A stretch of DNA of 64,000 bases from assembly GCF_013093415.1 (NCBI RefSeq), contig NZ_JABFBC010000001.1:372001-436000 (forward strand), read 5' to 3'. A program made the translations under genes and the position numbers. This DNA is from Halovulum dunhuangense. GTDB lineage: Bacteria > Pseudomonadota > Alphaproteobacteria > Rhodobacterales > Rhodobacteraceae. A model generated the notes under the pieces. That model did no database searches. It saw only the letters and a program-made list of their open reading frames with translations, and had not been told where the DNA came from. Shown in pieces: positions 17,947-26,610 of this stretch. The stretch's first letter is position 1, and the number at the start of each line of letters is the position of its first letter.

Positions 17947-18225
17947 ACGCAAAACTGTCGGTCATACGACAGGCTTTGGCAAGCCGCATCGCGGCTTCAC
18001 AAATCCTAATCTGACCACAATTAGAGCAACGCTTTGCCCTGATGGCACGGCATCCAAAGGTTGTGGCTCTTGTGTGAGCTTCGCTCTGGTGCTGCCAGAT
18101 CCCAGCCCCCACACGGTCTGGCGGCACCAGAGGCAAAAACCCCAACGGTTTCCTCGAATTGCATGACGCGAGCGGTTCTGGTGCTATACCGGCCATAATG
18201 TTGTCCCTTGCAACCGAGCCGATCG
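17947..18225. other. 279-nt divergent spacer with two inverted repeats
   Basis: No gene seen. It holds a 7-bp hairpin (AAGCCGC-ATC-GCGGCTT, 17981-17997) and a long inverted repeat at 18084-18132. A weak promoter-like pair (TTGCAT at 18159, GCTATA at 18183) stands before the gamma-glutamyltransferase gene. Confidence 0.45.
18084..18132. repeat. 16-bp inverted repeat
   Basis: CTCTGGTGCTGCCAGA and TCTGGCGGCACCAGAG pair with a single G-U/mismatch position around a 17-nt centre, upstream of the ggt gene. No T-run follows, so it is not a standard terminator; could be an operator pair or a transcript hairpin. Confidence 0.55.
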
Positions 18226-19809
18226 ATGCGTGACTTCCATGCCCCTGAGCGTTCCCTTGTTCTTGCCGTGAACGGCATGGCGGCCACGTCGCACCCGCTT
18301 GCCTCGCAGGTGGCGATTGAGCTGCTGCGACAGGGTGGAAACGCCGTCGATGCCGCCATCGGTGCCGCCGTTCTTCTGGGGATATGCGAGCCGCACATGA
18401 CCGGGCTGGGCGGCGATTGCTTCGTGCTGCTGAAGCGCCCCGGCAGTGACGAGGTGATCGGGCTGAACGGATCCGGCCCCGCGCCGCGTGGCTTCGATGC
18501 AGAGCGGCTGCGCGCGGCTGGCCATACCGCGATCCCGCTGCACAGCGCCGATGCGGTGACGGTACCGGGCGCGGTCGATGCCTTCGTGCGGATGGCGCGC
18601 GATCACGGGCGGCTGGGGCTTGATGCGGTACTGGCGCCCGCGATTCGATATGCCGAGGAAGGGGTGCCGGTCGCACCGCGGGTGGCCTTCGACTGGGCGG
18701 CGGAACAGGGCGCGCTGCAGGGCGCCGCGCGGGATCTGTTCCTGAGCGATGGCCAAGCGCCGCGCCAGGGCCAGATCTTTCGGGCGCCGCGGCAGGCGGC
18801 GCTCTTGCGGCGCATCGCGAAGGAAGGGCGCGCGGGATTCTATGAGGGGCCGGCGGCCGAGGACATGGTCGCCGCCCTCCGGGCTGCTGGCGGCAGTCAC
18901 ACGCTCGAGGATTTCGCGGCGGCCGAGACGGAGTATGTCACCCCCATCCGCGGCCCTTATCGCGGAACCGAACTGATCGAACTGCCACCCAACGGCCAGG
19001 GGGCCACGGCGCTTCTGATGGCGCGGATTCTGGAGCGGTTCGAGATAGCGACGCTCGACCCGACGGGTGCCGCAAGGATCCATCTTGAGGCCGAGGCCGC
19101 GAAGCTTGCCTATGATGCGCGCGACCGCTTCATCGGGGATCCGGCGCTGTCCATGCGGTATCTCGACCATATGCTGAGCGATGACACCGCCGAGGGGCTT
19201 GCGGCGCTGATCGATCCCGGGCGGGCGATGCAAGGCCCTGCCGCACTGACCGAGTCGGTGCATCGCGACACGGTCTACCTGACGGTCGTGGACCGCGACC
19301 GGATGGCGGTGTCGCTGATCTATTCGCTGTTCCACGCCTTCGGGTCTGGTATCGCCGCGCCCGGGGCCGGGATCCTGTTCCAGAACCGTGGCGCCGGCTT
19401 TACCCTTGCGGCGGGCCATCCGAACGAGGCGGGTCCGGGCAAGCGGCCGATGCACACGATCATCCCCGCCATGCTCGCACGCGAGGGGCGCGTTCTCATG
19501 CCGTTCGGTGTGATGGGCGGCCAGTACCAGGCGGCGGGGCATGTGCGGTTCCTGTCGAACATGCTGGATTTCGGAATGGACCCGCAGCAGGCGATCAACC
19601 ATCCGCGCAGCTTCCCGCAGGACGGTGCCTTGCGGCTGGAGCGGGGGTATCCGGCAGCACTTCACGCCGAACTGGCGGCACTTGGCCATCGGATCGAGGT
19701 GCCGGATGGACCGATGGGCGGCGCGCAGGCCATCGCGATCGACGATGAACTCGGCATCCTTGTCGGCGCATCCGATCCGCGCAAGGACGGCTGCGCGCTG
19801 GGTTACTGA
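18226..19809 (+). CDS. ggt: gamma-glutamyltransferase family protein
   Basis: 527 residues. N-terminal nucleophile hydrolase that self-cleaves at a Thr and transfers or hydrolyses gamma-glutamyl groups, e.g. of glutathione. Thr349 in RDTVYLTVVD aligns with the catalytic Thr of E. coli GGT (TTHYSVVD). ASHPLAS-like and QGGNAVDAAI near the N-terminus are also diagnostic. Unlike E. coli GGT there is no signal peptide, so it may be cytoplasmic or belong to a GGT-like subgroup with another substrate. The 3' end overlaps the convergent ABC gene by 7 nt. Confidence 0.87.
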   Translation: MRDFHAPERSLVLAVNGMAATSHPLASQVAIELLRQGGNAVDAAIGAAVLLGICEPHMTGLGGDCFVLLKRPGSDEVIGLNGSGPAPRGFDAERLRAAGHTAIPLHSADAVTVPGAVDAFVRMARDHGRLGLDAVLAPAIRYAEEGVPVAPRVAFDWAAEQGALQGAARDLFLSDGQAPRQGQIFRAPRQAALLRRIAKEGRAGFYEGPAAEDMVAALRAAGGSHTLEDFAAAETEYVTPIRGPYRGTELIELPPNGQGATALLMARILERFEIATLDPTGAARIHLEAEAAKLAYDARDRFIGDPALSMRYLDHMLSDDTAEGLAALIDPGRAMQGPAALTESVHRDTVYLTVVDRDRMAVSLIYSLFHAFGSGIAAPGAGILFQNRGAGFTLAAGHPNEAGPGKRPMHTIIPAMLAREGRVLMPFGVMGGQYQAAGHVRFLSNMLDFGMDPQQAINHPRSFPQDGALRLERGYPAALHAELAALGHRIEVPDGPMGGAQAIAIDDELGILVGASDPRKDGCALGY

Positions 19810-21569
19810 GCGGCGGCTTCCGTGTCGCGGAACTGGAGCGCGTAGAGCTGGGCATAAAGCCCGCCGCGCGACAGCAACTCTTCGTGGCGGCCCTCATCCA
19901 CCAGCTGGCCGCGGTCCATCACGAGGATGCGGTCCGCATCGCGGATCGTGGCCAGCCGGTGTGCGATCACCAGCGTGGTGCGGCCGTGTGCCAGCCGGTC
20001 GAGCGCCGTCTGGATCACCTGTTCGGACCGCGCGTCCAGCGCCGATGTCGGCTCGTCCAGCAGCAGAACGGGCGCGTCCCGCAGCATCGCGCGGGCGATG
20101 GCCACGCGCTGGCGTTGCCCGCCCGAAAGGTTGGACCCGCGCGGCCCCGCCGGGCTTTCCAGCCCCTTCGCAAGGTCGCGGGCGAAGTCCGTGACCATGG
20201 CGCGCTCGGCCGCGGCCTCGACTTCGCTGTCGGTCGCGTCGAGGCGGCCGAGAAGGATGTTCTGGCGGATCGTCTCGTCGAAAAGCGCCGCGTCCTGGCT
20301 GACCTGCGCGAAATGGGACCGCAGGGCGGCGACGTCGAAATCCTGGACACTGGTTCCACCGATGGTCACCCGTCCCGATTGCGGTTCGATCAGGCGGGTC
20401 AGCAGGTTGAACACCGTGCTCTTGCCCGCGCCGGAAGCCCCCACGAGCGCGGTCGTCTGACCGGCCCGCGCGGTGAAGCTCAGGCCGCGCAGGACGGGTT
20501 GCCCGTCATAGGCGAATTCCACGTTCTCGAAGACCAGATCCCCGTCGCGCGCCGGACGGACGGCAGGCGCGACCGGCCGGTTGATGATCGTCGGGCGCTC
20601 GTCGAACAGGGTGTAGAGCCGTTCAAGACTGGCCATGGCCGCCTGGATGAGGCCGCTGACGCCGGACAGCCTGCGCATCGGGTCGAGCAAGAGCGCCATG
20701 GCGGTGAAGAAGGACATGAATTCGCCGACGGTCTTGTCCCCGGCGATGATCTGCTGGCCGCCGAAATAGAGCACGCCCAGAAAGCCGATCGCTGCCAGAA
20801 GGTCGATCATGGCAGGCATCGCCGCCTGCCGCGCCTGGTTCGACCGTTCGGACTTGAAATAGCGGTCGACGGATTCGGTAAAGCGGGCGCGCTCGTGTTC
20901 CTCGAGCGTGTTCACCTTGATCGCGAGGATGCCGTGAAAGATCTCGTCCAGCCGGTTGGATATCCCGGCCGAGCGTTCGCGCGCGGCCCGTGCCGTGCGC
21001 CGGATGCCCTTTTGCAGGCGCAGCAGCGGAAGCGCGATCAGCGGCAGGCCCACGAAGACCAGGAGCGCCCAGCGCCAGTCGATCCAGAACACGACCGCCG
21101 CAAGGGAGATCATGCTGACCGTGTCGCGGCCGAGTGTGATGAGCACCCCGCTTGCCGCGCCCTGAAGGGCCTGCGCATCGCCGCGCACCCTTTCGATCAG
21201 GGCGCCGGGCGGGTTGCGCTGGAAGAACAGCGTATCGAGTTGCAGCAGGTGCGCGGTCAGATCCTTCTGGATCGAGGTGACGATCCGCAGGCCCGTCCGC
21301 ACCACCAGGTAGCGATGCACGAAGCCGGAAACGGCGCGCAGCGTGAAGAGCACGAAGATTGATCCGGCGATCAGCCCGACCGCGGCCTGGTCCCCGCCCA
21401 GGAACACCCGGTCGAACATCGGCTGGATCATGTAGCTGAGCAGGCCCAGCATGCCCCCCTCGATCGTCATGAGAACGAGCGCGACAAGCAGAACGGCCTT
21501 GTGACGCGAGATGTATTCCTGCCACACCCGTCCGAGCAGGGCGCGCGGGGGTGTAGGGGCTGGTGTCAT
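19803..21569 (-). CDS. ABC exporter, MsbA-like permease-ATPase fusion
   Basis: 588 residues: six-helix membrane domain (about 20-310), then an ATPase with Walker A GASGAGKST, signature LSGGQRQR and Walker B VLLLDEPTSALD. This half-transporter size and layout fit MsbA-type lipid flippases or multidrug exporters; homodimer expected in the inner membrane. The ATG overlaps the phosphatase stop by 4 nt, so the two are co-translated. Confidence 0.88.
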   Translation of the reverse strand: MTPAPTPPRALLGRVWQEYISRHKAVLLVALVLMTIEGGMLGLLSYMIQPMFDRVFLGGDQAAVGLIAGSIFVLFTLRAVSGFVHRYLVVRTGLRIVTSIQKDLTAHLLQLDTLFFQRNPPGALIERVRGDAQALQGAASGVLITLGRDTVSMISLAAVVFWIDWRWALLVFVGLPLIALPLLRLQKGIRRTARAARERSAGISNRLDEIFHGILAIKVNTLEEHERARFTESVDRYFKSERSNQARQAAMPAMIDLLAAIGFLGVLYFGGQQIIAGDKTVGEFMSFFTAMALLLDPMRRLSGVSGLIQAAMASLERLYTLFDERPTIINRPVAPAVRPARDGDLVFENVEFAYDGQPVLRGLSFTARAGQTTALVGASGAGKSTVFNLLTRLIEPQSGRVTIGGTSVQDFDVAALRSHFAQVSQDAALFDETIRQNILLGRLDATDSEVEAAAERAMVTDFARDLAKGLESPAGPRGSNLSGGQRQRVAIARAMLRDAPVLLLDEPTSALDARSEQVIQTALDRLAHGRTTLVIAHRLATIRDADRILVMDRGQLVDEGRHEELLSRGGLYAQLYALQFRDTEAAAQ

Positions 21570-22285
21570 TCTCGCAGCAGGATCCTTGTGGCTATGCGTT
21601 CCGAGTGCCGGCATTCCTTGAATGCCGCTTCGATACGGTCAGGGGCATACTCTGTTCTGATCCACTCCACAAATCCGATCTGCCGCGCGGCATTGGCTGC
21701 TCTGTAGCATTCGAAGAAGGCGTCGAGCACGCCTGCCCGGCTGCGGCGAAAATGGAGGTAGCGCGGCGAAAGCTGGCGGGCGGCTGCCTCGGGCGTCGCG
21801 CCCTCGATTGCGAGCATCCAGATCCCGGCGGCAAAGCCGGCGCGATCCGCACCAGACTTGCAATGGATCATCACTGGGCGCTGAAGGGATTTCAGCATGT
21901 CGATGAAGTCGAGCAGGGTCTGCGGATCGGGCAGCTTGCGCGAGCTCATGGGAAAGTTTATCAGCCCGACGCCTTCGGCGGTGCAGGCTTCCCTCTCGTA
22001 GAAATAGGGGCCGCCCTTGCTCTCGCCACGCAGGTTCACGATCGTTTTCAGGCCCCGCCGTGCCATCCGGCGAACGGTCAGCGGTCCTGGCTGGCTGCCG
22101 CATGTCACGCCCTGTGCGATTTCCCGCCGGTTCGGGTTGATCGCCCGCAGGACCCCGTGATCGACGAACATCATGTCGATCCAGGCATGCCAGCGTGCCG
22201 AGGGATCATCTAGACGGTCGCACCAACCTTGACGCCACGCGGTCTTGAGTGACCGTCGCGGCGTAGTGCCCGCGATTTCAACCAT
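21566..22285 (-). CDS. dual-specificity/tyrosine phosphatase family protein
   Basis: 239 residues. The loop HCKSGADRAG (Cys142, Arg148) is the CX5R active site of protein tyrosine phosphatases. The likely general acid Asp lies in the preceding region (LPDPQ or INFP segment). No signal peptide. Coupled to an MsbA-like exporter gene, which hints at a role in cell-envelope lipid or polysaccharide metabolism rather than protein signalling. ATG follows a GGGGGAA ribosome site. Confidence 0.82.
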   Translation of the reverse strand: MVEIAGTTPRRSLKTAWRQGWCDRLDDPSARWHAWIDMMFVDHGVLRAINPNRREIAQGVTCGSQPGPLTVRRMARRGLKTIVNLRGESKGGPYFYEREACTAEGVGLINFPMSSRKLPDPQTLLDFIDMLKSLQRPVMIHCKSGADRAGFAAGIWMLAIEGATPEAAARQLSPRYLHFRRSRAGVLDAFFECYRAANAARQIGFVEWIRTEYAPDRIEAAFKECRHSERIATRILLRE

Positions 22286-22358
22286 CTGCAGTGTTCCCCC
22301 TAATAATCGTTATTCTCGTCAATCCCTGCACAAGGGGCAACGCCAACAGACTTCCGCT

Positions 22359-22685
22359 TCAATGAAGCGGGCCACCAAGATCATACTTGCCGTCATTCAG
22401 ATGGCCGAAGAGTTCGCCGACTTCCGGATGGTCGACAGGTTCTCCGCTGTCGTCCCTGACAAGGTTCTGCTCTGAGACGTAGGCCGTGTAGTAGGACGTC
22501 TCGTTCTCGGCCAGGAGATGATAGAAGGGCTGGTTCTTTGCCGGCCGGTTTTCCGCCGGAATCGAGTTGTACCATTCCTCTGTATTGTTGAAGACCGGGT
22601 CGACATCGAAGATTACACCGCGAAACGGGTGAAACCGATGGCGGACGACCTGCCCGATAGCGAATTTGGCCTGGGTCTTCAGCAT
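22359..22685 (-). CDS. hspQ: heat shock protein HspQ
   Basis: 108 residues, hemimethylated-DNA-binding/YccV-like fold. The start MLKTQAKFAIGQVVRHRFHPFRGVI matches HspQ in its FxIGQxVRH and GVxxDxDP core (here GVIFDVDP). In E. coli it is a heat-induced specificity factor for Lon. An in-frame ATG 18 nt upstream is possible, but homology and the AGGTGA site favour 22685. A 7-bp hairpin (22354-22370) overlaps the stop codon. Confidence 0.85.
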   Translation of the reverse strand: MLKTQAKFAIGQVVRHRFHPFRGVIFDVDPVFNNTEEWYNSIPAENRPAKNQPFYHLLAENETSYYTAYVSEQNLVRDDSGEPVDHPEVGELFGHLNDGKYDLGGPLH

Positions 22686-22909
22686 TCCGTCACCTGCACT
22701 CATCTCGGGCCCTTGGTAATGGCCAAAGCCGCGTGTGTCCATATCGACGCCATGAAGCAGAGCCGTCAGGTTCTGCCAGACACAACCCTGCCTTGCCGCT
22801 TTGCCGGTCGTCATGACGATTCCGGGAAGCCGGATGATCAGTACTTCAAGAATTTGGCAAAATCAGGCATACTGCCCGTCAAAAGTGCAAAAGCACGGAT
22901 CGAGCAGAC

Positions 22910-23506
22910 ATGGCACATTCCTTCAGGCGGGCGCTGACCCGTTTCGCTGTAATTTCCCTTGTGGTCCTCACAGCCTGCTCCGGCGGCAGCGAAGGGCCGC
23001 CCAGCAACGCCGAAAATGCGTGCATGATCAAGCGCGAGCGGCCGTCGTGGTTCCGCGCCATGGCGGCCACGGAAAAGCGCTGGGGCGTTCCGGTGAACGT
23101 GCAGCTTGCGACCTTCTATCAGGAAAGCTCGTTCCGACCCAAGGCGCGGACGCCACGCCGGTACTTTCTGGGCTTCATCCCTGCGGGCCGCGTCTCGACG
23201 GCCTATGGATACGCGCAAGCGATCGACGGCACCTGGGAATGGTATCAGCGCGATACCGGAAAACGCCGGGCAAAGCGGGACCGCTTTGCGGATGCAAGCG
23301 ACTTCATGGGCTGGTACATGGCCCGCACGACCCAGACGGCCGGCGTGCACCCGCACGATGCCTATAACCAGTACCTCGCCTATCACGAGGGGCACAGCGG
23401 GTTTCAGCGCGGCAGCTACAACCGCAAGCCCTGGCTGCAGAATACCGCCGCGCGGGTGCAGTCGCGGGCCAACACTTACGCCGCGCAGCTGGCCAGCTGT
23501 TCCTGA
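22910..23506 (+). CDS. lytic-transglycosylase-like (SLT fold) lipoprotein
   Basis: 198 residues. Lipoprotein signal with lipobox LTAC (Cys23). The mature domain has Glu72 in YQESSF, the expected catalytic acid of SLT-type lytic transglycosylases, and AYGYAQA, equivalent to the GLMQ/GxxQ motif. C-terminal YNQYLAYHEG is also typical. Probably cleaves peptidoglycan glycan strands from the outer membrane side of the periplasm. Single gene, divergent from hspQ. Confidence 0.82.
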   Translation: MAHSFRRALTRFAVISLVVLTACSGGSEGPPSNAENACMIKRERPSWFRAMAATEKRWGVPVNVQLATFYQESSFRPKARTPRRYFLGFIPAGRVSTAYGYAQAIDGTWEWYQRDTGKRRAKRDRFADASDFMGWYMARTTQTAGVHPHDAYNQYLAYHEGHSGFQRGSYNRKPWLQNTAARVQSRANTYAAQLASCS

Positions 23507-23524
23507 GATAAACGGCGAAGCTTC

Positions 23525-23562
23525 TTGAATTGTTGCGCCTGTCGCCAATATACCGGCGACAG
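23525..23562 (+). promoter_or_regulatory. promoter and palindrome before first LysR gene
   Basis: TTGAAT at 23525 and TATACC at 23549 (18-nt spacing) form a plausible promoter. The -10 region is inside a perfect inverted repeat (CTGTCGCC-N8-GGCGACAG, 23539-23562), as expected for autorepression by the LysR protein. A GGAG ribosome site follows at 23572. Confidence 0.5.
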
Positions 23563-23582
23563 TCGTTTATTGGAGTTCCTGC

Positions 23583-24494
23583 ATGGACAGACTCAGCGAG
23601 ATGGAGGCTTTTGTCGCCGTCGTGGATCAGGGGGGGTTCACCGACGCCGCGAAAAAGCTGGGAATGTCCAAGTCGGCGATCTCCAAGCATGTCTCATCGC
23701 TCGAGGCGCGGCTGGGTGCGCGGCTGCTCAATCGCACCACGCGGCGGGTCAACCCGACCGAGATCGGTCTTGCCTATTACGACCGTGCGACCACGGTCCT
23801 GACCGGCGCGCTTGAGGCGGACGAGATGGTCAATGCCATGCAGACCGCCCCGCGCGGGGCGCTGCGCGTGTCCGTCCCGGTCAGCTTCGGCATCAGCCAG
23901 GTGTCCGGCCTGGTGGGCGAATTCCTGAACGAGTACCCGGAAGTGTCGGTGAACATGGTGCTCGATGACCGTTTCGTGGAACTGGTCGCCGAGGGCTTCG
24001 ATGTCGCCATCCGCATCGGCCGGCTGGAGGACAGCACGCTGCGCGCACGCAAGCTGGCCGAAAGCCGGGCGCTGATCGTGGCAAGCCCGGGCTACCTGGC
24101 AATGCATGGCACGCCCGAGACCATCGACGATCTGGCCGATCACACGCTGCTTCACTATTCCAACCTGTCCACAGGCAACTTCTGGCGCCTGCGGACGAAA
24201 TCCGGCGAAGAGCGTCACGTCCGCGTGGGCGGGCGGCTGACCGCGAACAATGGCGAAAGCCTGCGGCGTGCTGCCGAAAGCGGGCTGGGAATCGGGCTGG
24301 TGCCGTCCTTCATCCTGGGCCGTGCGGTCGAAGAGGGGCGGCTGGTGGCGCTTCTGCCGGATGTCGAACAGGACATGCTGGGGATCTATGCCGTCTACCC
24401 GCCGGGTCGGTTCACCCAGCCAAAGGTCCGTGCCTTCATCGACTTCCTTGCGGACCGTCTGAAGGGCCGTGGCCCGGACGTCTGGCCCGAGTAA
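23583..24494 (+). CDS. LysR-family transcriptional regulator
   Basis: 303 residues. N-terminal winged helix-turn-helix (residues ~1-60; GGFTDAAKKLGMSKSAISKHV), then a LysR substrate-binding domain of the CrgA/DsdC-like subgroup (PEVSVNMVLDDRFVELVAEGFDVAIRIG, broken here: VLDDRFVELVAEGFDVAIRI). Effector unknown. The next gene codes for a second regulator of the same type. Confidence 0.88.
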   Translation: MDRLSEMEAFVAVVDQGGFTDAAKKLGMSKSAISKHVSSLEARLGARLLNRTTRRVNPTEIGLAYYDRATTVLTGALEADEMVNAMQTAPRGALRVSVPVSFGISQVSGLVGEFLNEYPEVSVNMVLDDRFVELVAEGFDVAIRIGRLEDSTLRARKLAESRALIVASPGYLAMHGTPETIDDLADHTLLHYSNLSTGNFWRLRTKSGEERHVRVGGRLTANNGESLRRAAESGLGIGLVPSFILGRAVEEGRLVALLPDVEQDMLGIYAVYPPGRFTQPKVRAFIDFLADRLKGRGPDVWPE

Positions 24495-24507
24495 CGCATC
24501 TGCCAGT

Positions 24508-24544
24508 CAGAATCGTTGCATCGCAGCAGAATTGTTGCAACGCA
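24508..24544. repeat. two 18-bp direct repeats before second LysR gene
   Basis: CAGAATCGTTGCATCGCA (24508-24525) and CAGAATTGTTGCAACGCA (24527-24544) differ at two positions and repeat with a 19-nt period. The core GAATTGTTGC also occurs at 23527-23536 before the first LysR gene. Likely regulator-binding sites. Confidence 0.6.
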
Positions 24545-24609
24545 CAAGTACCGGTCCGCCGGCGCAGACGGCCTGCGCCCTTCTCCGGACCGAAGCCACA
24601 GGTGGGCAT

Positions 24610-25527
24610 ATGGAACTTTCATCGCAGATGATCCTTTTTGCCCGGGTGGCAGAGCAGGGCAGCTTTTCCGCCGCCGCCCGCGACCTGAGCCTGACGCCCT
24701 CGGCGGTCAGCAAGCAGATCAGCGCGCTCGAGGACAGTCTGGGGATCCGGCTGTTGACCCGCACCCAGCAGGGCATCTGCCTGACCGAAGAGGGGCGCGT
24801 GTTCTACGACCGTTGCCATTCCGTCGCGGCAATGGTCGCAGAGACGCGCGACCTGTTCGAATCGATGTCCGACCATCCGCGGGGCGTGCTGCGGGTGCAT
24901 TGCACGGTCGCCTTCGGCAAGGCGCAGATCCTGCCGATCCTGCCCGCCTATCTGGAAACCGTGCCGGAGGTGACCGTCGATCTGGAACTGACCGACCGGC
25001 AGGTGGATATCGTCAGCGAAGAGGTTGACGTCAGCATCCGGTTTTCCGAGCAGATCGACAATTCGACGCTAATCGCGCGAAAGCTGGCGCCGAACAGGCG
25101 GGTGATCTGTGCCGCGCCCTCGTACATAGAGCGTCGTGGCCTGCCGGAACGGCCATCCGACCTGGCGGGACACAATTGCCTGCGCCTGTCCACGGTCGAG
25201 AAATGGAACGACTGGCGCTTCGTCGAGGGCGGCGACCCGATCAGCGTCCAGGTGACGGGTAATTTCGAGGCGAACAGCGCCGATGCCGTCTATCACGCGG
25301 CGCTGGCAGGCATGGGGATCGCACGGCTTTCCACCTATCTGGTCGGCGACGACATCGCCGAGGGCCGGCTGTTGCGGCTTCTGCCCGACTATGTCCAGAC
25401 CGGGTCGTCCATCTACGCGATATACCCCGAGCGGCGGAACCTTGCGCCCAAGCTGCGCAGTTTTCTCGATTATCTGACGGGCCATTTCGGCAAGGTGCCA
25501 CCGTGGGAGCGGCGGGCCGGGCTTTGA
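24610..25527 (+). CDS. LysR-family transcriptional regulator (second of a pair)
   Basis: 305 residues. Helix-turn-helix at ~1-60 (GSFSAAARDLSLTPSAVSKQIS), C-terminal effector domain with VDVSIRFSEQIDNSTLIARKLAPN and similar spacing to its neighbour (broken: VDVSIRFSEQ, STLIARKLAPN). Same subgroup as the preceding LysR, probably an old duplication. ATG at 24610 is preceded by AGGTGG. Followed by a strong terminator. Confidence 0.87.
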   Translation: MELSSQMILFARVAEQGSFSAAARDLSLTPSAVSKQISALEDSLGIRLLTRTQQGICLTEEGRVFYDRCHSVAAMVAETRDLFESMSDHPRGVLRVHCTVAFGKAQILPILPAYLETVPEVTVDLELTDRQVDIVSEEVDVSIRFSEQIDNSTLIARKLAPNRRVICAAPSYIERRGLPERPSDLAGHNCLRLSTVEKWNDWRFVEGGDPISVQVTGNFEANSADAVYHAALAGMGIARLSTYLVGDDIAEGRLLRLLPDYVQTGSSIYAIYPERRNLAPKLRSFLDYLTGHFGKVPPWERRAGL

Positions 25528-25533
25528 CCGCAG

Positions 25534-25623
25534 GGCAAAGCGGCTTTGCCGATTCCGGGGCTGTCGTCCATGGGCTGATCGGTTATTTATCAATCATCGC
25601 TTCGGCGATTGCCCGTTCCGGGC
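25534..25623 (+). other. three hairpins in the LysR 3' region
   Basis: Between the LysR stop and its terminator lie GGCAAAG-CGG-CTTTGCC (25534-25550), ATCGC-TTCG-GCGAT (25596-25609) and GCCCG-TTC-CGGGC (25611-25623). No coding region is seen. This could be a structured 3' UTR or a small RNA ending at the terminator at 25641. Confidence 0.4.
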
Positions 25624-25640
25624 ATTTCCTCCCTAGACTT

Positions 25641-25669
25641 GGGCCGCAGTTTTGCGGCCCATTTTTTTT
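25641..25669 (+). terminator. intrinsic terminator after the LysR pair
   Basis: GGGCCGCA-GTTT-TGCGGCCC, a perfect 8-bp stem, followed by A and eight T residues. Forward direction. Confidence 0.88.
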
Positions 25670-25677
25670 GCCCGTTC

Positions 25678-26610
25678 CTACCGCGGGATTACCTCGACCC
25701 GCCGGTTCAGCGCGCGACCCTCGGGGGTCGTGTTGCTGGCGCGGGGGGCAAGAAAGCCCGCGCCTTCCGCGGACAGGCGTTCGGCGGGGATGCCGTGACT
25801 TTCGATCAGCGCACGGCGCACCGCCTCTGCCCTGATGCGGGAAACCTCGATGTTGGCGGCAAGCCCGCCTTCGTTGTCCGTGTGTCCCACGAGGATCACC
25901 GAAAGCGCCGGATCCGCGCGCAAGAGGGCCGCCAGCGGCTCGAGAGCCGCGATCGCCTCGGCTTCCAGGCGGCGGGCGCCTGGCGCGAAGGCGACCCTTT
26001 CCAGCACGGCCCGCCCCTCCTGTCGCAGCCTGGCCCCCAGGTCGTCCGTCGATGACGGGTTCGCAGCGCCCGTTAGGCCCGACGCTTCCGGTACGCGCAG
26101 GACTGGCAGCGCCTCGGCCGCTTCCGTCACCTCTATCGCCTGCACGAAACCGCCGCGTGGCGAGCGTGACAGGATCAGCCCGATATGCGCGCCATCCCGC
26201 CGGGCGGTCAGAGCCCGAAAATCGGTCAGATCGAACTCCATCGCGGGGGCCGGGAGCACGCGGTTTGCAAAGCGGAAATCGAAGCCGCCGCAGCCCTCGG
26301 ACTCGCACTCGAAGACCGGGCGGTATCCGGCACTCTCCAGTTGCGGCCGAAGCCCCCGAAGGACGCTCAGGGGCTCGCCGCTCCCGGCGGGGATGCGCCA
26401 GGTCCGGATCAGGACCCGGCCCTCCAGCGTGATGCCGGGGGTGTCGTCTGCGCCGTGCCGCCCGGTCGGCAGGCGCACCGAACCCGGATCCTCGACAAGG
26501 CGCGCGGTCTCGACCGTACCCTCGGGCAGCGCCAGCGGCGTTTCCTGCGCCGTTGCCGGGGGCACGAACAGCAGGGCCGCCACGATACAGGCGATGGCTG
26601 CGCGGTTCAT
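25678..26610 (-). CDS. OmpA-family peptidoglycan-binding protein
   Basis: 310 residues. Signal peptide (MNRAAIACIVAALLFVPPATA). The N-terminal part is unassigned. The C-terminal OmpA-like domain (about 195-310) has LVGHTDNEGG, VSRIRAEAVRRAL and LSAEGAGFLAP...NRRVEV, the peptidoglycan-binding signature. No beta-barrel is evident, so periplasmic. ATG overlaps the stop of the AhpD-like gene (ATGA). Confidence 0.83.
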   Translation of the reverse strand: MNRAAIACIVAALLFVPPATAQETPLALPEGTVETARLVEDPGSVRLPTGRHGADDTPGITLEGRVLIRTWRIPAGSGEPLSVLRGLRPQLESAGYRPVFECESEGCGGFDFRFANRVLPAPAMEFDLTDFRALTARRDGAHIGLILSRSPRGGFVQAIEVTEAAEALPVLRVPEASGLTGAANPSSTDDLGARLRQEGRAVLERVAFAPGARRLEAEAIAALEPLAALLRADPALSVILVGHTDNEGGLAANIEVSRIRAEAVRRALIESHGIPAERLSAEGAGFLAPRASNTTPEGRALNRRVEVIPR

